Positions 11,105 through 20,045 are shown, counted from the first letter of the stretch. The stretch is 64,000 nt of DNA from CAWIJJ01 sp963836425 (GCA_963836425.1 CAWIJJ010000003.1:434001-498000); one strand, 5' to 3'. Translations and numbers: made by a program. The notes: a model not told the origin generated them from the letters alone.

Positions 11105-12189
11105 GTGCAGCTTCCCGTCAACCCGCCCGTCCTGCCCATGCTCGCCAAGCGAGTGGACGATTTGCCTGCCGGCGACACCTGGATTTACGAGCCGAAATGG
11201 GACGGATTTCGCGCACTGATCTTCCGCGATGGCGATGAAGTTCTGATCCAGAGCCGCGACGAAAAGTCGCTCAACCGCTACTTTCCGGAACTGATCGATC
11301 CGCTCCGCGCCGCGCTGCCCGAGCGGTGCGTGCTGGACGGAGAAGTCGTCATCGCGGGCGACAAAGGGCTGGATTTCGACGCGCTGCAACTCCGCATCCA
11401 TCCCGCCGCCTCCCGCGTGAAACTTCTGTCGCGCCAGATTCCCGCGTCCGTCGTCTTCTTCGACCTGCTTTGCCTGGGCGAACGGGACCTGCGCGATGAC
11501 CCCTTTGAAACCGGCGCGGCGAACTCGAATCTCTGCTCGCCTCCGCCGACCCGCCCGTTCACCTGACCCCCGCGACCCGCGATCGCGCCGTCGCGTCCGA
11601 CTGGTTCCGCCGCTTCGAAGGCGCGGGCCTCGACGGCGTTATGGCCAAGCCCCTGTCGGGCCCCTACGAATCCGACAAGCGCGTCATGTTCAAGGTCAAG
11701 CACGAGCGCGACTGCGATTGCGTGGTTGCGGGTTTCCGCTGGCACAAGCAGGGTCCGGGCACCGACGTGGGCTCGCTGCTGCTGGGCCTCTTCGACGATG
11801 CCGGGGTGCTCCAGCACGTCGGCGTCTGCGCGAGTTTCACGGCCGGGAAGCGCCGCGAGCTGGTGGAATTTCTCGCGCCCTACCGCAAAGACGCGATCGC
11901 CCACCACCCCTGGAAGCAATGGGCCGATCCCGGCGGCGCCGGCGAAGGCGAGCACCGCATGCCGGGAGGCCAGAGCCGCTGGAGCCAGGGCAAGGACCTT
12001 TCCTGGGAGCCGCTCCGGCCGGAACTCGTAGTGGAAGTGGCATACGAGCACATGCAGGGCAGCCGCTTCCGCCACATGGCGCATTTTCGCCGCTGGCGCA
12101 CGGACAAGAAACCGGCCGACTGCACGTACGCGCAGCTTGAAGTGGTTGCGCCTCACGAGCTGCAGTCGATCTTCTCCGCGGGGCGCTGA
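11105..12189 (+). CDS. ATP-dependent DNA ligase, LigD/LigC type (frameshifted in this sequence)
   Basis: The enzyme seals nicks and double-strand-break ends. The first frame has the adenylation motif EPKWDGFRAL (Lys about 35), EKSLNRYFPEL and LDGEVVI. The second frame has GAGLDGVMAKPLSGPY (motif IV), FKVKHERDCDCVVAGF (motif V) and an OB-fold domain ending YAQLEVVAPHELQSIF. They rejoin if one C is added in the ACCGG at about 11511, giving ETRRGELESLLASADPP. The total is then about 361 residues, a complete stand-alone ligase. The start is GTG 11105. Its stop lies only 4 bases from the end of the convergent polymerase gene, so the usual LigD modules are split and face each other. No Ku gene is in view. 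Confidence 0.85.
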
Positions 12190-12193
12190 CCGC

Positions 12194-13528
12194 TCACACC
12201 TTCTTCTTTGAAGCGGCCCGGTGGACTCGCCATTCGCGCGTCGGATCGTCGTCCGGATCCGGCGCCTCCCCGGCCGGCCGCAGCGCTTCGGGCACATGCC
12301 GCAGGTTCACCCGGATGCGGGTCCAGGTGGATGACCGGCCGCGCATCGAATCCACCAGCACGTCGTCCACGGCAAGCTTTGCGGCGGCTTCGGCATGCCG
12401 GATCTTCCATCGCTCCAGTCCCGCCAGCGCGGCCTCTTTGTCCGGCGAATTGGCCACTGTCACGAGCGGCATCTTTGTTCGCGGGGCCCTCGCCCGCGGA
12501 GCCTTCGCGACGGACTTGGCCGCGGACTTTGCACGCGAGGGAGCTACCCGCGGCGCCTCTCCTTCCATCTTGCGGAAGTGCGGCGGCCACGGCGCATCCC
12601 CCAGCCCGGCCTCCTCGTCCCTGGCCGCCAGATCGAGCAATCCGTCGAGCGAACCCGCGGCTTCGTTCATCTCCTCGTGGGGATCGCCAACCCGCGAAAA
12701 CCGTTCCGGCATGGTGAGCACGGTGAAATCGGCCGGATCGCAGTCCGCCACCTCTTCCCAGCGGAGCGGCGCCGAAACCCGCGCGTCCGGAAGCGGGCGC
12801 ACCGAGTAGGCGGAGCAGGTTGTCCGGTCCTTAGCGTTCTGGTTGTAATCCAGAAACACGCCGTGGCGCTCTTCCTTCCACCATTTCGAGCTGGCGATGG
12901 CCGGGGCGCGCCTCTCCACCGCGCGCGAGAGCGCCAGCGCCGCCCGCCGCACCTCCTGGAAACTCCAGCGCGGCTCGATTCTCACGTTCACGTGCATGCC
13001 CCGCGAACCGCTGGTCTTCGGCCAGCCCCGCAGCCCCACGTCGTGGAGCAGTTGCTTCACCTCGAGAGCTACGCTCCGAACGTCCGCCCACCCGACGCCG
13101 GGACCCGGGTCGAGATCCACCCGCAGCTCGTCCGGATGCTCCAGATCGTTCGCGCGCACAGGATGCGGATGCAGTTCGATGCAGCCCAGATTCACAATCC
13201 ACGCGAGGCCGGCTTCTTCGTCCACCACCACCTCCTCGGCGGTCCGTCCGGAAGGAAAGGAGAGGGTCACAGTCCGCAGCCAGGAAGGCCGTTCCGCCGG
13301 CGCGCGCTTCTGGTAAAACGCCTGGCCTTCCGCGCCATCCACGAAACGCTTCAACACAATCGGACGGTTCTCGATCCCCCGCACAGCTCCCGGGGCGACC
13401 TTCAGGTAATAACGCACCACGTCCAGCTTCGAGAGCTTTGTCTGTCGCGAGAAGTACGGCTTCTCCGGGTGCGTTACGCGGACCTCACGCCCCGCAACGG
13501 TCAGTATTTCGGCGTCGTCGTTCTTCAC
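12194..13528 (-). CDS. LigD-type NHEJ primase-polymerase protein
   Basis: The protein is about 444 residues. Residues 1 to about 290 match the archaeo-eukaryotic primase-like PolDom of LigD, which adds nucleotides or ribonucleotides at break ends: VTHPEKPYFSRQTKLSK, DLDPGPGVGW (catalytic Asp pair), TSGSRGMHVNVRI (SGxxGxH), SKWWKEERHGVFLDYNQNAK and RTTCSAYSVR. A basic, Ala/Lys/Arg-rich linker follows, then a tail of about 90 residues (PLVTVANSPDKEAALAG onward) with no family I recognise. GTG 13528 is preferred over TTG 13531 because a TAGGCT box lies 7 bases before it. It is convergent with the ligase. Confidence 0.88.
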   Translation of the reverse strand: MKNDDAEILTVAGREVRVTHPEKPYFSRQTKLSKLDVVRYYLKVAPGAVRGIENRPIVLKRFVDGAEGQAFYQKRAPAERPSWLRTVTLSFPSGRTAEEVVVDEEAGLAWIVNLGCIELHPHPVRANDLEHPDELRVDLDPGPGVGWADVRSVALEVKQLLHDVGLRGWPKTSGSRGMHVNVRIEPRWSFQEVRRAALALSRAVERRAPAIASSKWWKEERHGVFLDYNQNAKDRTTCSAYSVRPLPDARVSAPLRWEEVADCDPADFTVLTMPERFSRVGDPHEEMNEAAGSLDGLLDLAARDEEAGLGDAPWPPHFRKMEGEAPRVAPSRAKSAAKSVAKAPRARAPRTKMPLVTVANSPDKEAALAGLERWKIRHAEAAAKLAVDDVLVDSMRGRSSTWTRIRVNLRHVPEALRPAGEAPDPDDDPTREWRVHRAASKKKV

Positions 13529-13535
13529 CAAAAAC

Positions 13536-13541
13536 AGCCTA
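13536..13541 (-). promoter_or_regulatory. TANNNT -10-like box (TAGGCT) before the NHEJ polymerase
   Basis: On the minus strand TAGGCT is followed by 7 bases (GTTTTTG) and then GTG at 13528. There is no Shine-Dalgarno sequence. Confidence 0.4.
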
Positions 13542-13573
13542 CACCGAATCCGCCGGCCGTGACGCGCGCCGTT

Positions 13574-14368
13574 TCACACTTCCGGAAGCACGCAGGCAAA
13601 GCTGCGCAGGGAGAGGTTGCCGTAATGGAAGCCTTCATAAATGGAAACCAGGTCGTCTTCCTCGAAGCTCGCGCCGAGAGTGACAAACAGGGGGTCGAAA
13701 TGTTCAGGCGTAGGCACGGCGAGCGCGGCGTGCGGCGCTTCCTGCCGGTATCCGAACAGGCGCCCGAAATCACGCTCTGCAACGCGCCCGGCCACCCAGC
13801 GGTCGAAGTCCGCCGCCCAGCCGTCCACGGCGGCATTCTTATCGTGGAGGTGAATCCGCCGCAGGTTGTGCACGATGCCTCCGCTCCCCACCACCATCAC
13901 GCCCTCTTCCCGCAAGGGCCGCAGCGCCTCGCCAAGACGAAAGATCCCGGCGGGGTCGAGCGCCGGCAGCGACACCTGCACAACCGGGATGTCCGCTTCG
14001 GGCCAGGCAAGCAGCAGCGGAACCCACGCCCCGTGATCCAAACCGCGAGTACTCTCCGCTTCCGCGCGCAGCCCCGAAGCGCCCAGCAGCTCCAGCGCGC
14101 GGGCAGCCACCGCGGGCTGTCCCGGAGCCGGATACGTGATGCGGTACAGTTCCTCCGCAAATCCGCCGAAGTCGTAAATCAGCGGCATGTGGGACCAACT
14201 GGTCACCCGCACCGGCTCCGGCCGCTGCCAGTGCGCCGAAACGATCACGATGGCCCTCAGTTGCGGCCACTCCGCGCCGAACCTCCTCAGTGCCGCGGCG
14301 TGCTCGTCCCCGCCAAGTGCGGACATGGGCGACCCGTGCGCCAGGAAAACCGCGGGTGCGCGTGCCAT
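13574..14368 (-). CDS. Class III extradiol ring-cleavage dioxygenase, YgiD/DODA-like
   Basis: The 264-residue protein matches bacterial 4,5-DOPA extradiol dioxygenases. Metal-binding and catalytic histidines appear in order: FLAHGSPM, VSAHWQRPEP, RGLDHGAWVPL and PTPEHFDPLF. The conserved VGSGGIVHNLR and a C-terminal SLRSFA are also present. Such enzymes open catecholic rings using a zinc or iron site; the physiological substrate is unknown. ATG 14368 is the first start and yields the typical N-terminus. The gene is 42 bases downstream of the outer-membrane protein gene on the same strand and may be co-transcribed with it. Confidence 0.85.
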   Translation of the reverse strand: MARAPAVFLAHGSPMSALGGDEHAAALRRFGAEWPQLRAIVIVSAHWQRPEPVRVTSWSHMPLIYDFGGFAEELYRITYPAPGQPAVAARALELLGASGLRAEAESTRGLDHGAWVPLLLAWPEADIPVVQVSLPALDPAGIFRLGEALRPLREEGVMVVGSGGIVHNLRRIHLHDKNAAVDGWAADFDRWVAGRVAERDFGRLFGYRQEAPHAALAVPTPEHFDPLFVTLGASFEEDDLVSIYEGFHYGNLSLRSFACVLPEV

Positions 14369-14410
14369 GCCATTGGGATGCGCCCGGAAGGTCGCCGGAT
14401 GCGCTGCCCG

Positions 14411-14926
14411 TCAGAACCACAGCGAAATGCCGAACGAACCCTGGAACTGGTGCCGCGTCCCGGTCTCCCGTCCATAGAACACTACCGTGTCGCCGAAATC
14501 CGCCCGGACCGCCACATGGTGCCGCGAATATCCTTCGAGAATCACGCCGAGGTCCAGAGCCGCACGCGTTCCCAGGTTGGGATGGTTCAGCACATCGTCG
14601 AATCGCAGGAAGCCGGGCCGCGCCTTGGCGAATATGCCGAACGGCCATCTCCGCACGCCGGCCCTGGCGCCGAACAGCGCCTGCGTGGCGGGGTAGTTGG
14701 AAGCGGCCCCGCCGATCGGGAAGCGGTTAACTTCCGCTTCCGCGTCCAGGAAACGAGAGGCGTGCACCGTAACCCTCCCGCCCCCCGTGAGCGGCTTCTC
14801 GCCCAGACCCGCCCGCATGTCGATCGCGCCCATCTGCACCCCTGCTTCCACCCGGGGATGCGCGGGCTGGCAAATCGCCGCGGGCACGAACACAACCGCT
14901 GTCCAAAGCCGCAGCCACCGCTTCAT
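14411..14926 (-). CDS. Small secreted, probably outer-membrane beta-barrel protein
   Basis: The 171-residue protein has a signal peptide (MKRWLRLWTAVVFVPAAICQ). Alternating hydrophobic/polar strands and a C-terminus ending in aromatic Phe (SFGISLWF) are a signature of outer-membrane barrels. I do not recognise a family. It starts 8 bases downstream of a TACAAT box and diverges from the ECF sigma factor gene, whose start is 54 bases away. It could therefore be part of that sigma factor's regulon, but nothing shows this directly. Confidence 0.6.
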   Translation of the reverse strand: MKRWLRLWTAVVFVPAAICQPAHPRVEAGVQMGAIDMRAGLGEKPLTGGGRVTVHASRFLDAEAEVNRFPIGGAASNYPATQALFGARAGVRRWPFGIFAKARPGFLRFDDVLNHPNLGTRAALDLGVILEGYSRHHVAVRADFGDTVVFYGRETGTRHQFQGSFGISLWF

Positions 14927-14934
14927 AACCCTAA

Positions 14935-14940
14935 ATTGTA
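14935..14940 (-). promoter_or_regulatory. TANNNT -10-like box (TACAAT) before the barrel protein
   Basis: Minus-strand TACAAT is separated by 8 bases from ATG 14926. Confidence 0.45.
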
Positions 14941-14966
14941 CCGGGAGGCCGGCGGAAGCCCAATGT

Positions 14967-14972
14967 TATGAT
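14967..14972 (+). promoter_or_regulatory. TANNNT -10-like box (TATGAT) before the ECF sigma gene
   Basis: TATGAT ends 8 bases before ATG 14981, with a G-poor spacer that lacks a good Shine-Dalgarno sequence. Confidence 0.5.
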
Positions 14973-14980
14973 TCGAGTGG

Positions 14981-15490
14981 ATGGAGCGCGACGAGATCCT
15001 CGCCCGGCTTCGTGAAAGGATTGTCCATTCCGCGGCATCCTTAGTATCGAGGGATGTCGCCGAAGACCTGGCGCAGGAGGTGCTCATTTTGCTGCATGAA
15101 AAATACGCCCACCTCCACCGCCTGGAAGACCTGGTGCCGCTGTCCCTTCAGATTCTGCGCTACAAGGCCCTGAGCCTGCGGCGCAAGAACGTGCGCCATG
15201 GCGAGTACACGCAAGTGTCGATTACGGACCTGCCGCTACCCGATCTCTCGTCCAATCCCGCCGACCGGCTGGAGCGCCAGGAGATGCTTGACCGGCTGCG
15301 CGCCGCGCTCGGCCGCCTCACCGGGCGCTGCCGGGAATTGATGCGCCTCAAATTGCAGGACAGGACCTTCCCGGAGATCCAGAAAATCCTCGGTGCGAGC
15401 ACTATCAATACCGTCTACACGTGGGACCATCGCTGCCGCAAGAACCTGCTCGAGCTCATGGGCGGGACCTGGGAGGCGCGCAAGCCATGA
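14981..15490 (+). CDS. ECF-type RNA polymerase sigma-70 family factor
   Basis: The 169-residue protein has a sigma region 2 (DVAEDLAQEVLILLHEKY, about residues 24-41) and a sigma region 4 helix-turn-helix near the C-terminus (CRELMRLKLQDRTFPEIQKI). The variant TVYTWDHRCRKNLLEL replaces the usual recognition-helix sequence. It directs RNA polymerase to a small regulon, probably in response to an envelope signal relayed by the membrane protein encoded next. The two genes overlap by 4 bases, the usual arrangement of an ECF sigma factor with its anti-sigma factor. Confidence 0.88.
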   Translation: MERDEILARLRERIVHSAASLVSRDVAEDLAQEVLILLHEKYAHLHRLEDLVPLSLQILRYKALSLRRKNVRHGEYTQVSITDLPLPDLSSNPADRLERQEMLDRLRAALGRLTGRCRELMRLKLQDRTFPEIQKILGASTINTVYTWDHRCRKNLLELMGGTWEARKP

Positions 15491-16662
15491 CCCGCGAAGA
15501 AGCCCGCAAGCTGCTTGGCGGATACGCAACCGGAACGCTCAGCGCGGAGGAGCAGCAGGCGTTGTTCGAAGCCGCCCTTGACGATCAGGAACTGTTCGAC
15601 GAACTGGCGCGCGAGCAATCGTTGCGCGACTTGCTGGCCGATCCGGTAGTGCGGAGTTCCCTGGTGGCCGTGCTCGATGAGCCGCGGCCCAAGCCCTGGT
15701 ATGCACGCGGCTGGGTGGTGGCTTCGCTGGCGGCCGCCGTGCCGGCGCTGGCCCTGCTGTTTGTCCTGGCAACTCGTCCCGCGCCGCCCGTGACCACGGT
15801 GGCCAAGCTCGAATCCGCCCCGCCCGGCCCCTCTCTGCCTTCCCCGGCCGGCCAGCAGGCACCCCCCGCCGCGCCGCCGCCCGTTCCACGGGAATCGAAG
15901 CGAATCGCGCCCCCAACGCCCACGCCTTCCGTGCGGGAGACCCTTGCGGACAAAGCGGACGCCGGGATCCGGCTGAATAAGGCAGAGGCCGCCGCCGAGG
16001 AACGCCCGAATGTCGCACCCTTGGCGGCGCCGGAACGTGGCGCCGTCGGAGGAGCTTTACCGGCGCCACGGACAAGAATCGGTAGCCAGATGGTTTCCTC
16101 GGCGCCGGCCGCCGCGCCGAGCGCTCAGGCGCTGTTCTTCAACAGCTTCCGCCAGGACGTCCAAAGTGCGCAGGATCAATCCAAGCAGGCCGAGCCGTCG
16201 CAAGCGGCCCCGGTACAGCAGCAACTCCGGATGGCGACCACTTCGGGCGCGGTCCAGGCTTTTGTTCCCGTCAATCTGGGAGTCGGCTATACCGTGATGC
16301 GGCGCGATACCGGAGGAGAGTTCGTGCCGGTTTCCGAGTTGGAGCCGGGCGACACGGCAGCCATCCGGCTGGTGCCGAATGCCCGCGGGCATCTCACGGT
16401 AACCGCCTCGGGATCCGGCACACAGCGCGAAGTGCTGTCCGTGGATACGGCGCCCATGGCCAGCTACACGACGGCCCCTCTGCGGCCCGGCGAATCGCAG
16501 GTTTCAGTGGTGTTCGCGCGGCAGCCGCAAGCAGTGCTGGACCGCGTCAGCACGCAGAACCTGGTCGAGACCGCGCCCAACCAGACCACGTACGTCGTCA
16601 ATGTTCAATCGAATCCGCCGCCGGGCGAGGTGGCGTTCACCATCACACTGAAGTACAAGTAG
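15487..16662 (+). CDS. Putative membrane anti-sigma factor with large extracytoplasmic domain
   Basis: The 391-residue protein has a cytoplasmic N-terminal helical region (EARKLLGGYATGTLSAEEQQ, about residues 4-60) of the kind found before acidobacterial anti-sigma factors; it lacks the zinc-binding His/Cys set of ZAS domains. One membrane helix lies at about 75-97 (VVASLAAAVPALALLFVLA). A Pro/Ala/Ser-rich linker and a C-terminal beta-rich domain (VNLGVGYTVMRRDTGGEFVP onward) are predicted outside the membrane. The start at ATG 15487 overlaps the sigma gene by 4 bases. The 3' end overlaps the convergent glycosyltransferase gene by 20 bases. The role is inferred from context. Confidence 0.7.
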   Translation: MTREEARKLLGGYATGTLSAEEQQALFEAALDDQELFDELAREQSLRDLLADPVVRSSLVAVLDEPRPKPWYARGWVVASLAAAVPALALLFVLATRPAPPVTTVAKLESAPPGPSLPSPAGQQAPPAAPPPVPRESKRIAPPTPTPSVRETLADKADAGIRLNKAEAAAEERPNVAPLAAPERGAVGGALPAPRTRIGSQMVSSAPAAAPSAQALFFNSFRQDVQSAQDQSKQAEPSQAAPVQQQLRMATTSGAVQAFVPVNLGVGYTVMRRDTGGEFVPVSELEPGDTAAIRLVPNARGHLTVTASGSGTQREVLSVDTAPMASYTTAPLRPGESQVSVVFARQPQAVLDRVSTQNLVETAPNQTTYVVNVQSNPPPGEVAFTITLKYK

Positions 16663-17719
16663 AACGCAGGCCGAGCGCCACTTCCAGAAACGATCGCGCC
16701 ACCAGGGCAGCACCGTACCGCTCCACGTGTTGTCCGCCCGCGGCGCCCGATTCCGCGCGGCGGCCCGGTGAAGCGTGCATCTGTTCGATGGCGGCGGCCA
16801 GCGCCTCCGCGCTGTCCGGTTCCACCAGCGCTGCATGCGGCGCCACTTCGGGAATGGCCGCGGCGCGGGCCGCCACAATGGCCCTGTTCGCCGCCATCGC
16901 CTCCAGCAGCACGATGCCGAAGCCCTCCTGCACGCTCGGCAGGCAAAATAGCGATGCGCGATTGTACTCGGCCGCCAGTTCCGCGCGGCTCACGTCGCCG
17001 AGCCACGTGACCGTCCCTTCCAGCCGCAGTTCCGCCGCCAGCCGGCGCCAAGCCGGAGTGCACGGCCCGTTGCCCACGATGCGAACCTCCAGCCCGGGAA
17101 TTCGCCCGCGGAGCAGGGCCGCCGCGCGCAGCAGCACGTCCACGCGCTTGCGCCGGTAATGCCGGCCTACGAACAACACGGAGAAGCGCTCCCCCTCGGC
17201 CGCGTTCCCGGCCAGCATCGTTCGCCACTCCGCCAGGTCGATCGGCTCCGGAACCACCGCGGGCAGCTCGCGCAGCCCGTAGAATTCGCGCGCGCGTTCG
17301 GCCGAGTACAGGCTGGTCGCCAGCACCCGGGACGCGCGCTGCACGTGCAGCCGTTCCCACCGCGCCTGCATCCCCATGGTGGCGCGCGTCACGCCTCGTT
17401 CAAACCGGACCTCGTCGGCGATCACTCCCTTCAGCGAGGCCACGTGCGACGGCTCTCCCGCCGCGATGCGGTAGCCGTCCAGGTCGAAGCCGACGGTCAA
17501 ATCGAACTCCGCCGCCCGCCTCAACCCGCGGTTGAATAGCAGCCGCTGCGCCGTAAACACCGGCAGCGTCATGCGCGGCGTTTCGACGAGCACCTGGTGG
17601 CCCAATCCCTCGAGAGCCCGCGCCAGCACACGAATCCCGACAAACGTGCCGCTGCCGCGGCGAACGTCGAGCGGGGTGGAGGTGAGGAAGCGGATGCGCA
17701 CTTTGGGTAGAAGATCCAT
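16643..17719 (-). CDS. GT4-like glycosyltransferase
   Basis: The 358-residue protein has two Rossmann-like halves (GT-B fold). The N-terminal half contains VRRGSGTFVGIRVLARALEG, the acceptor-side loop. The C-terminal half contains FSVLFVGRHYRRKRVDVLL, VRIVGNGP, TWLGDVSRAELAAEYNRAS and the donor-binding QEGFGIVLLEAMA (E-x7-E type motif). Such enzymes transfer sugars from nucleotide donors to glycans or lipids; donor and acceptor are unknown. ATG 17719 is used because the frame further upstream is antisense to queC. It diverges from queC with 30 bases between the two starts. Confidence 0.8.
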   Translation of the reverse strand: MDLLPKVRIRFLTSTPLDVRRGSGTFVGIRVLARALEGLGHQVLVETPRMTLPVFTAQRLLFNRGLRRAAEFDLTVGFDLDGYRIAAGEPSHVASLKGVIADEVRFERGVTRATMGMQARWERLHVQRASRVLATSLYSAERAREFYGLRELPAVVPEPIDLAEWRTMLAGNAAEGERFSVLFVGRHYRRKRVDVLLRAAALLRGRIPGLEVRIVGNGPCTPAWRRLAAELRLEGTVTWLGDVSRAELAAEYNRASLFCLPSVQEGFGIVLLEAMAANRAIVAARAAAIPEVAPHAALVEPDSAEALAAAIEQMHASPGRRAESGAAGGQHVERYGAALVARSFLEVALGLRSTCTSV

Positions 17720-17734
17720 TTTACCGCCCCACGC

Positions 17735-17740
17735 TATGCT
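17735..17740 (+). promoter_or_regulatory. TANNNT -10-like box (TATGCT) before queC
   Basis: TATGCT ends 9 bases before ATG 17750. AAAGGGA just before the ATG could also act as a short Shine-Dalgarno sequence. Confidence 0.4.
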
Positions 17741-17749
17741 GAAAAGGGA

Positions 17750-18421
17750 ATGACCAAAGCCGTCTGTCTGTTGAGCGGGGGCCTCGATTCCTCCACCTGC
17801 CTGGCGCTCGCCCGGCGCGAGGGGTATGCCTGCTATGCCCTTTCGTTCGATTACGGCCAGCGCCACCGAATCGAACTCGACGCAGCCCGGCGCATCGCCG
17901 AACGGCTGGGCGCCGAGCGCCACATCGTCGCCGAAATCGGACTGGACGCATTCGGCGGGTCCGCGCTCACCGGCGGCTTCGAAGTTCCCAAGGGCCGCAC
18001 GGCCGGTGAAATGGGCGCCGGCATCCCGGTCACCTATGTCCCGGCTCGCAACACCATTTTTCTTTCTTTCGCGCTGGCCTGGGCGGAGGTGCTCGAAACT
18101 TCCCACATCTTCATCGGTGTGAACGCACTCGATTATTCGGGTTACCCGGATTGCCGTCCCGAATACATCGAGGCCTTCACCCGCATGGCCAACCTGGCCA
18201 CCAAAGCGGCGGTGGAAGGGCGTATCCAGGTGGAGATTCATACTCCTCTGCTGCATCTCGGCAAGGCCGCCATCGTCCGCCTCGCGCGCGAGCTGAACGT
18301 CGATTTCTCCCTGACTTTCAGTTGCTACGACCCGCGCCCCGGCGGCGCTCCCTGCGGCCAATGCGACGCCTGCCTGCTCCGCCGGAAAGGTTTTGAAGAG
18401 GCCGGAATTGAAGATCGCTGA
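17750..18421 (+). CDS. queC: 7-cyano-7-deazaguanine synthase QueC
   Basis: QueC converts 7-carboxy-7-deazaguanine to preQ0 using ATP and ammonia, on the route to queuosine. The 223-residue protein has the PP-loop LLSGGLDSSTCLA at the N-terminus, the SFDYGQRHRIEL and YVPARNTIFLS regions, and a C-terminal four-cysteine zinc site (CYDPRPGGAPCGQCDAC). It is followed directly by queE, the enzyme of the preceding step, with the reading frames overlapping. queD and queF are not in the window. Confidence 0.95.
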   Translation: MTKAVCLLSGGLDSSTCLALARREGYACYALSFDYGQRHRIELDAARRIAERLGAERHIVAEIGLDAFGGSALTGGFEVPKGRTAGEMGAGIPVTYVPARNTIFLSFALAWAEVLETSHIFIGVNALDYSGYPDCRPEYIEAFTRMANLATKAAVEGRIQVEIHTPLLHLGKAAIVRLARELNVDFSLTFSCYDPRPGGAPCGQCDACLLRRKGFEEAGIEDR

Positions 18422-19079
18422 GCTGTTTTATTCGCTTCAGGGAGAAGGGTCGCTGGTGGGCGTGCCTTCCGTTTTCATCCGCACCACCGGCTGCAACCTG
18501 CGCTGTGCCTGGTGCGATACGCCCTACACTTCCTGGCAGCCCGAGGGCGTCGAATTCTCGATCACCGAGATCCTGGACGAAGTGAAATCCCATCCCGCGC
18601 GCCACGTTGTCGTCACCGGCGGCGAGCCCATGATTCTGCCCGAGACCCAGCCCCTCACCGAACGGCTGCGCGCACTCGGCCTCCACATCACTATTGAAAC
18701 CGCGGGCACCGTTTTCCGCCCGGTCGCCTGCGATCTCATGAGCATCAGCCCCAAGCTTTCCAATTCCACGCCGCCGGGTGAGGAATCCGCGCGCCATGAA
18801 CGGCTTCGTATTCAGCCCGATGTCCTGCTGGAACTGATGGCGCGTTACGAGCATCAACTCAAGTTTGTGATGGAGAAACCGGAAGACCTGCCCGAAGTGC
18901 GCGACCTGATTGAAAGGCTCGGCGCCGACCATTCCAAAGTCATCCTCATGCCCGAAGGGACCGCGCCCGAGGTGCTGCGCGAGCGCTCCCTCTGGCTCGC
19001 CGAAATCTGCAAACAGGAGGGCTTCCGTTTCAGCCCGCGCCTGCACGTGGACATCTGGGGCAACCGCCGCGGCATCTGA
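18408..19079 (+). CDS. queE: 7-carboxy-7-deazaguanine synthase QueE (radical SAM)
   Basis: QueE is a radical S-adenosylmethionine enzyme that contracts the ring of 6-carboxytetrahydropterin. The cluster-binding CxxxCxxC is visible as TTGCNLRCAWCDTPYTSW, with TGGEPMI as the SAM-binding GGE motif. The likely start is TTG 18408, giving MKIAELFYSLQGEGSL, which is how the family begins, and overlapping the queC stop by 14 bases. A TTG at 18393 is the alternative and adds five residues. The deduced protein is about 223 residues, normal for the family. Confidence 0.93.
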   Translation: MKIAELFYSLQGEGSLVGVPSVFIRTTGCNLRCAWCDTPYTSWQPEGVEFSITEILDEVKSHPARHVVVTGGEPMILPETQPLTERLRALGLHITIETAGTVFRPVACDLMSISPKLSNSTPPGEESARHERLRIQPDVLLELMARYEHQLKFVMEKPEDLPEVRDLIERLGADHSKVILMPEGTAPEVLRERSLWLAEICKQEGFRFSPRLHVDIWGNRRGI

Positions 19080-19160
19080 ACCGGCCTGCCCGAATTGGGA
19101 GGCTTTTGACTGGCCGATCTTCCGGTGTGCCCTCCCCGGGGGCCGCGCCATGCTGGAAGC

Positions 19161-20043
19161 GTGGCAAACGAACTAACCGCACTTTCCAATCAACTCGCCG
19201 GCATCGTCAACCAGACGGCCGGCTCCGTGGTGGCGGTGCACGCCCGCCCGCGATTCTCGTCGAGCGGCGTGCACTGGCTTCCCGGAATCATCGTCACCGC
19301 CGAACACACCATCCGCCGGGAAGAAGAGATCACCGTCTCGCTGCCGGACGGCAAAAAGGTGCCTGCGACCGTTGCGGGCAGCGACCCAGGCACGGACATC
19401 GCCGTCCTCAAGGGTGAATGGCCCGGCGTCCAGCTTGTCCGCCGGGACGCCGCCGATCCGGCGCCCGGCAATCTCGCGCTCACCATCGGTCGCTCCGAGG
19501 ACTCGGGGGTGAACGCAACCATGGGAATCATCAGCGCCGTCAGCGGCTCCTGGCGTACCTGGCGCGGCGGCCGGCTTGATCATTACATACGGCTCGACCT
19601 CACCCTCTATCCCGGCTCGTCGGGCGGACTGGTGGTCGATTCCTCAGGCGCGGCAATCGGCATTGCCACCTCGGCGCTCTCCCGCATCGCCGGCCTCGCC
19701 CTCCCGGCGGTCACCATCGATCGCGTAGTGGACGAGATCCTTACGCGCGGCCGCGTCAGCCGCGGTTACCTTGGCGTGGGCCTGCAACCGGTGATGCTGC
19801 CGGATCATCACAAAGGCCTGATCGTGCTCTCCCTTGAACCGGACGGACCTGCCGCCAAAGCGGGTATTTTGATCGGCGACATTCTGCTGTCGCTCGCCGG
19901 CGACAAGATTGCCGATACCGACGATATCCAGGGCGTCCTGGAGCGCCATCCCGTGGGCACCGCGGTTCCAGCCGAAGTGCTGCGGGGCGGAGTTTCTCAA
20001 ACTGCTTTCGATTACAGTCGGGGAGCGGCCCCGCAGGAGCTGA
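19161..20043 (+). CDS. Trypsin-like (S1C/HtrA-type) serine protease with PDZ domain, first of a tandem pair (frameshifted)
   Basis: The predicted protein is about 293 residues. The catalytic triad is visible: His in IIVTAEHTI, Asp in DPGTDIAVL, Ser in LYPGSSGGLVV. A PDZ domain follows (RGYLGVGLQPVML to about VLERHPVGTAVPAEVLRGG). No signal peptide is visible, unlike DegP/DegQ, so it is probably cytoplasmic. As given, the frame runs on into the next gene. Removing one T from the TTT at 19993-19995 makes the end read VLKLLSITVGERPRRS followed by TGA at 20041, the normal ending of such PDZ domains. The apparent double-protease fusion is therefore probably an indel artefact. The start GTG 19161 is chosen over upstream GTG 19125. 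Confidence 0.8.
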
Positions 20044-20045
20044 CC

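Noticed and set aside
12395..14971. An 858-residue plus-strand open frame
   Set aside because: It is composed of Arg/Pro/His-rich sequence antisense to the polymerase, dioxygenase and barrel genes, all of which have clear family motifs on the minus strand.
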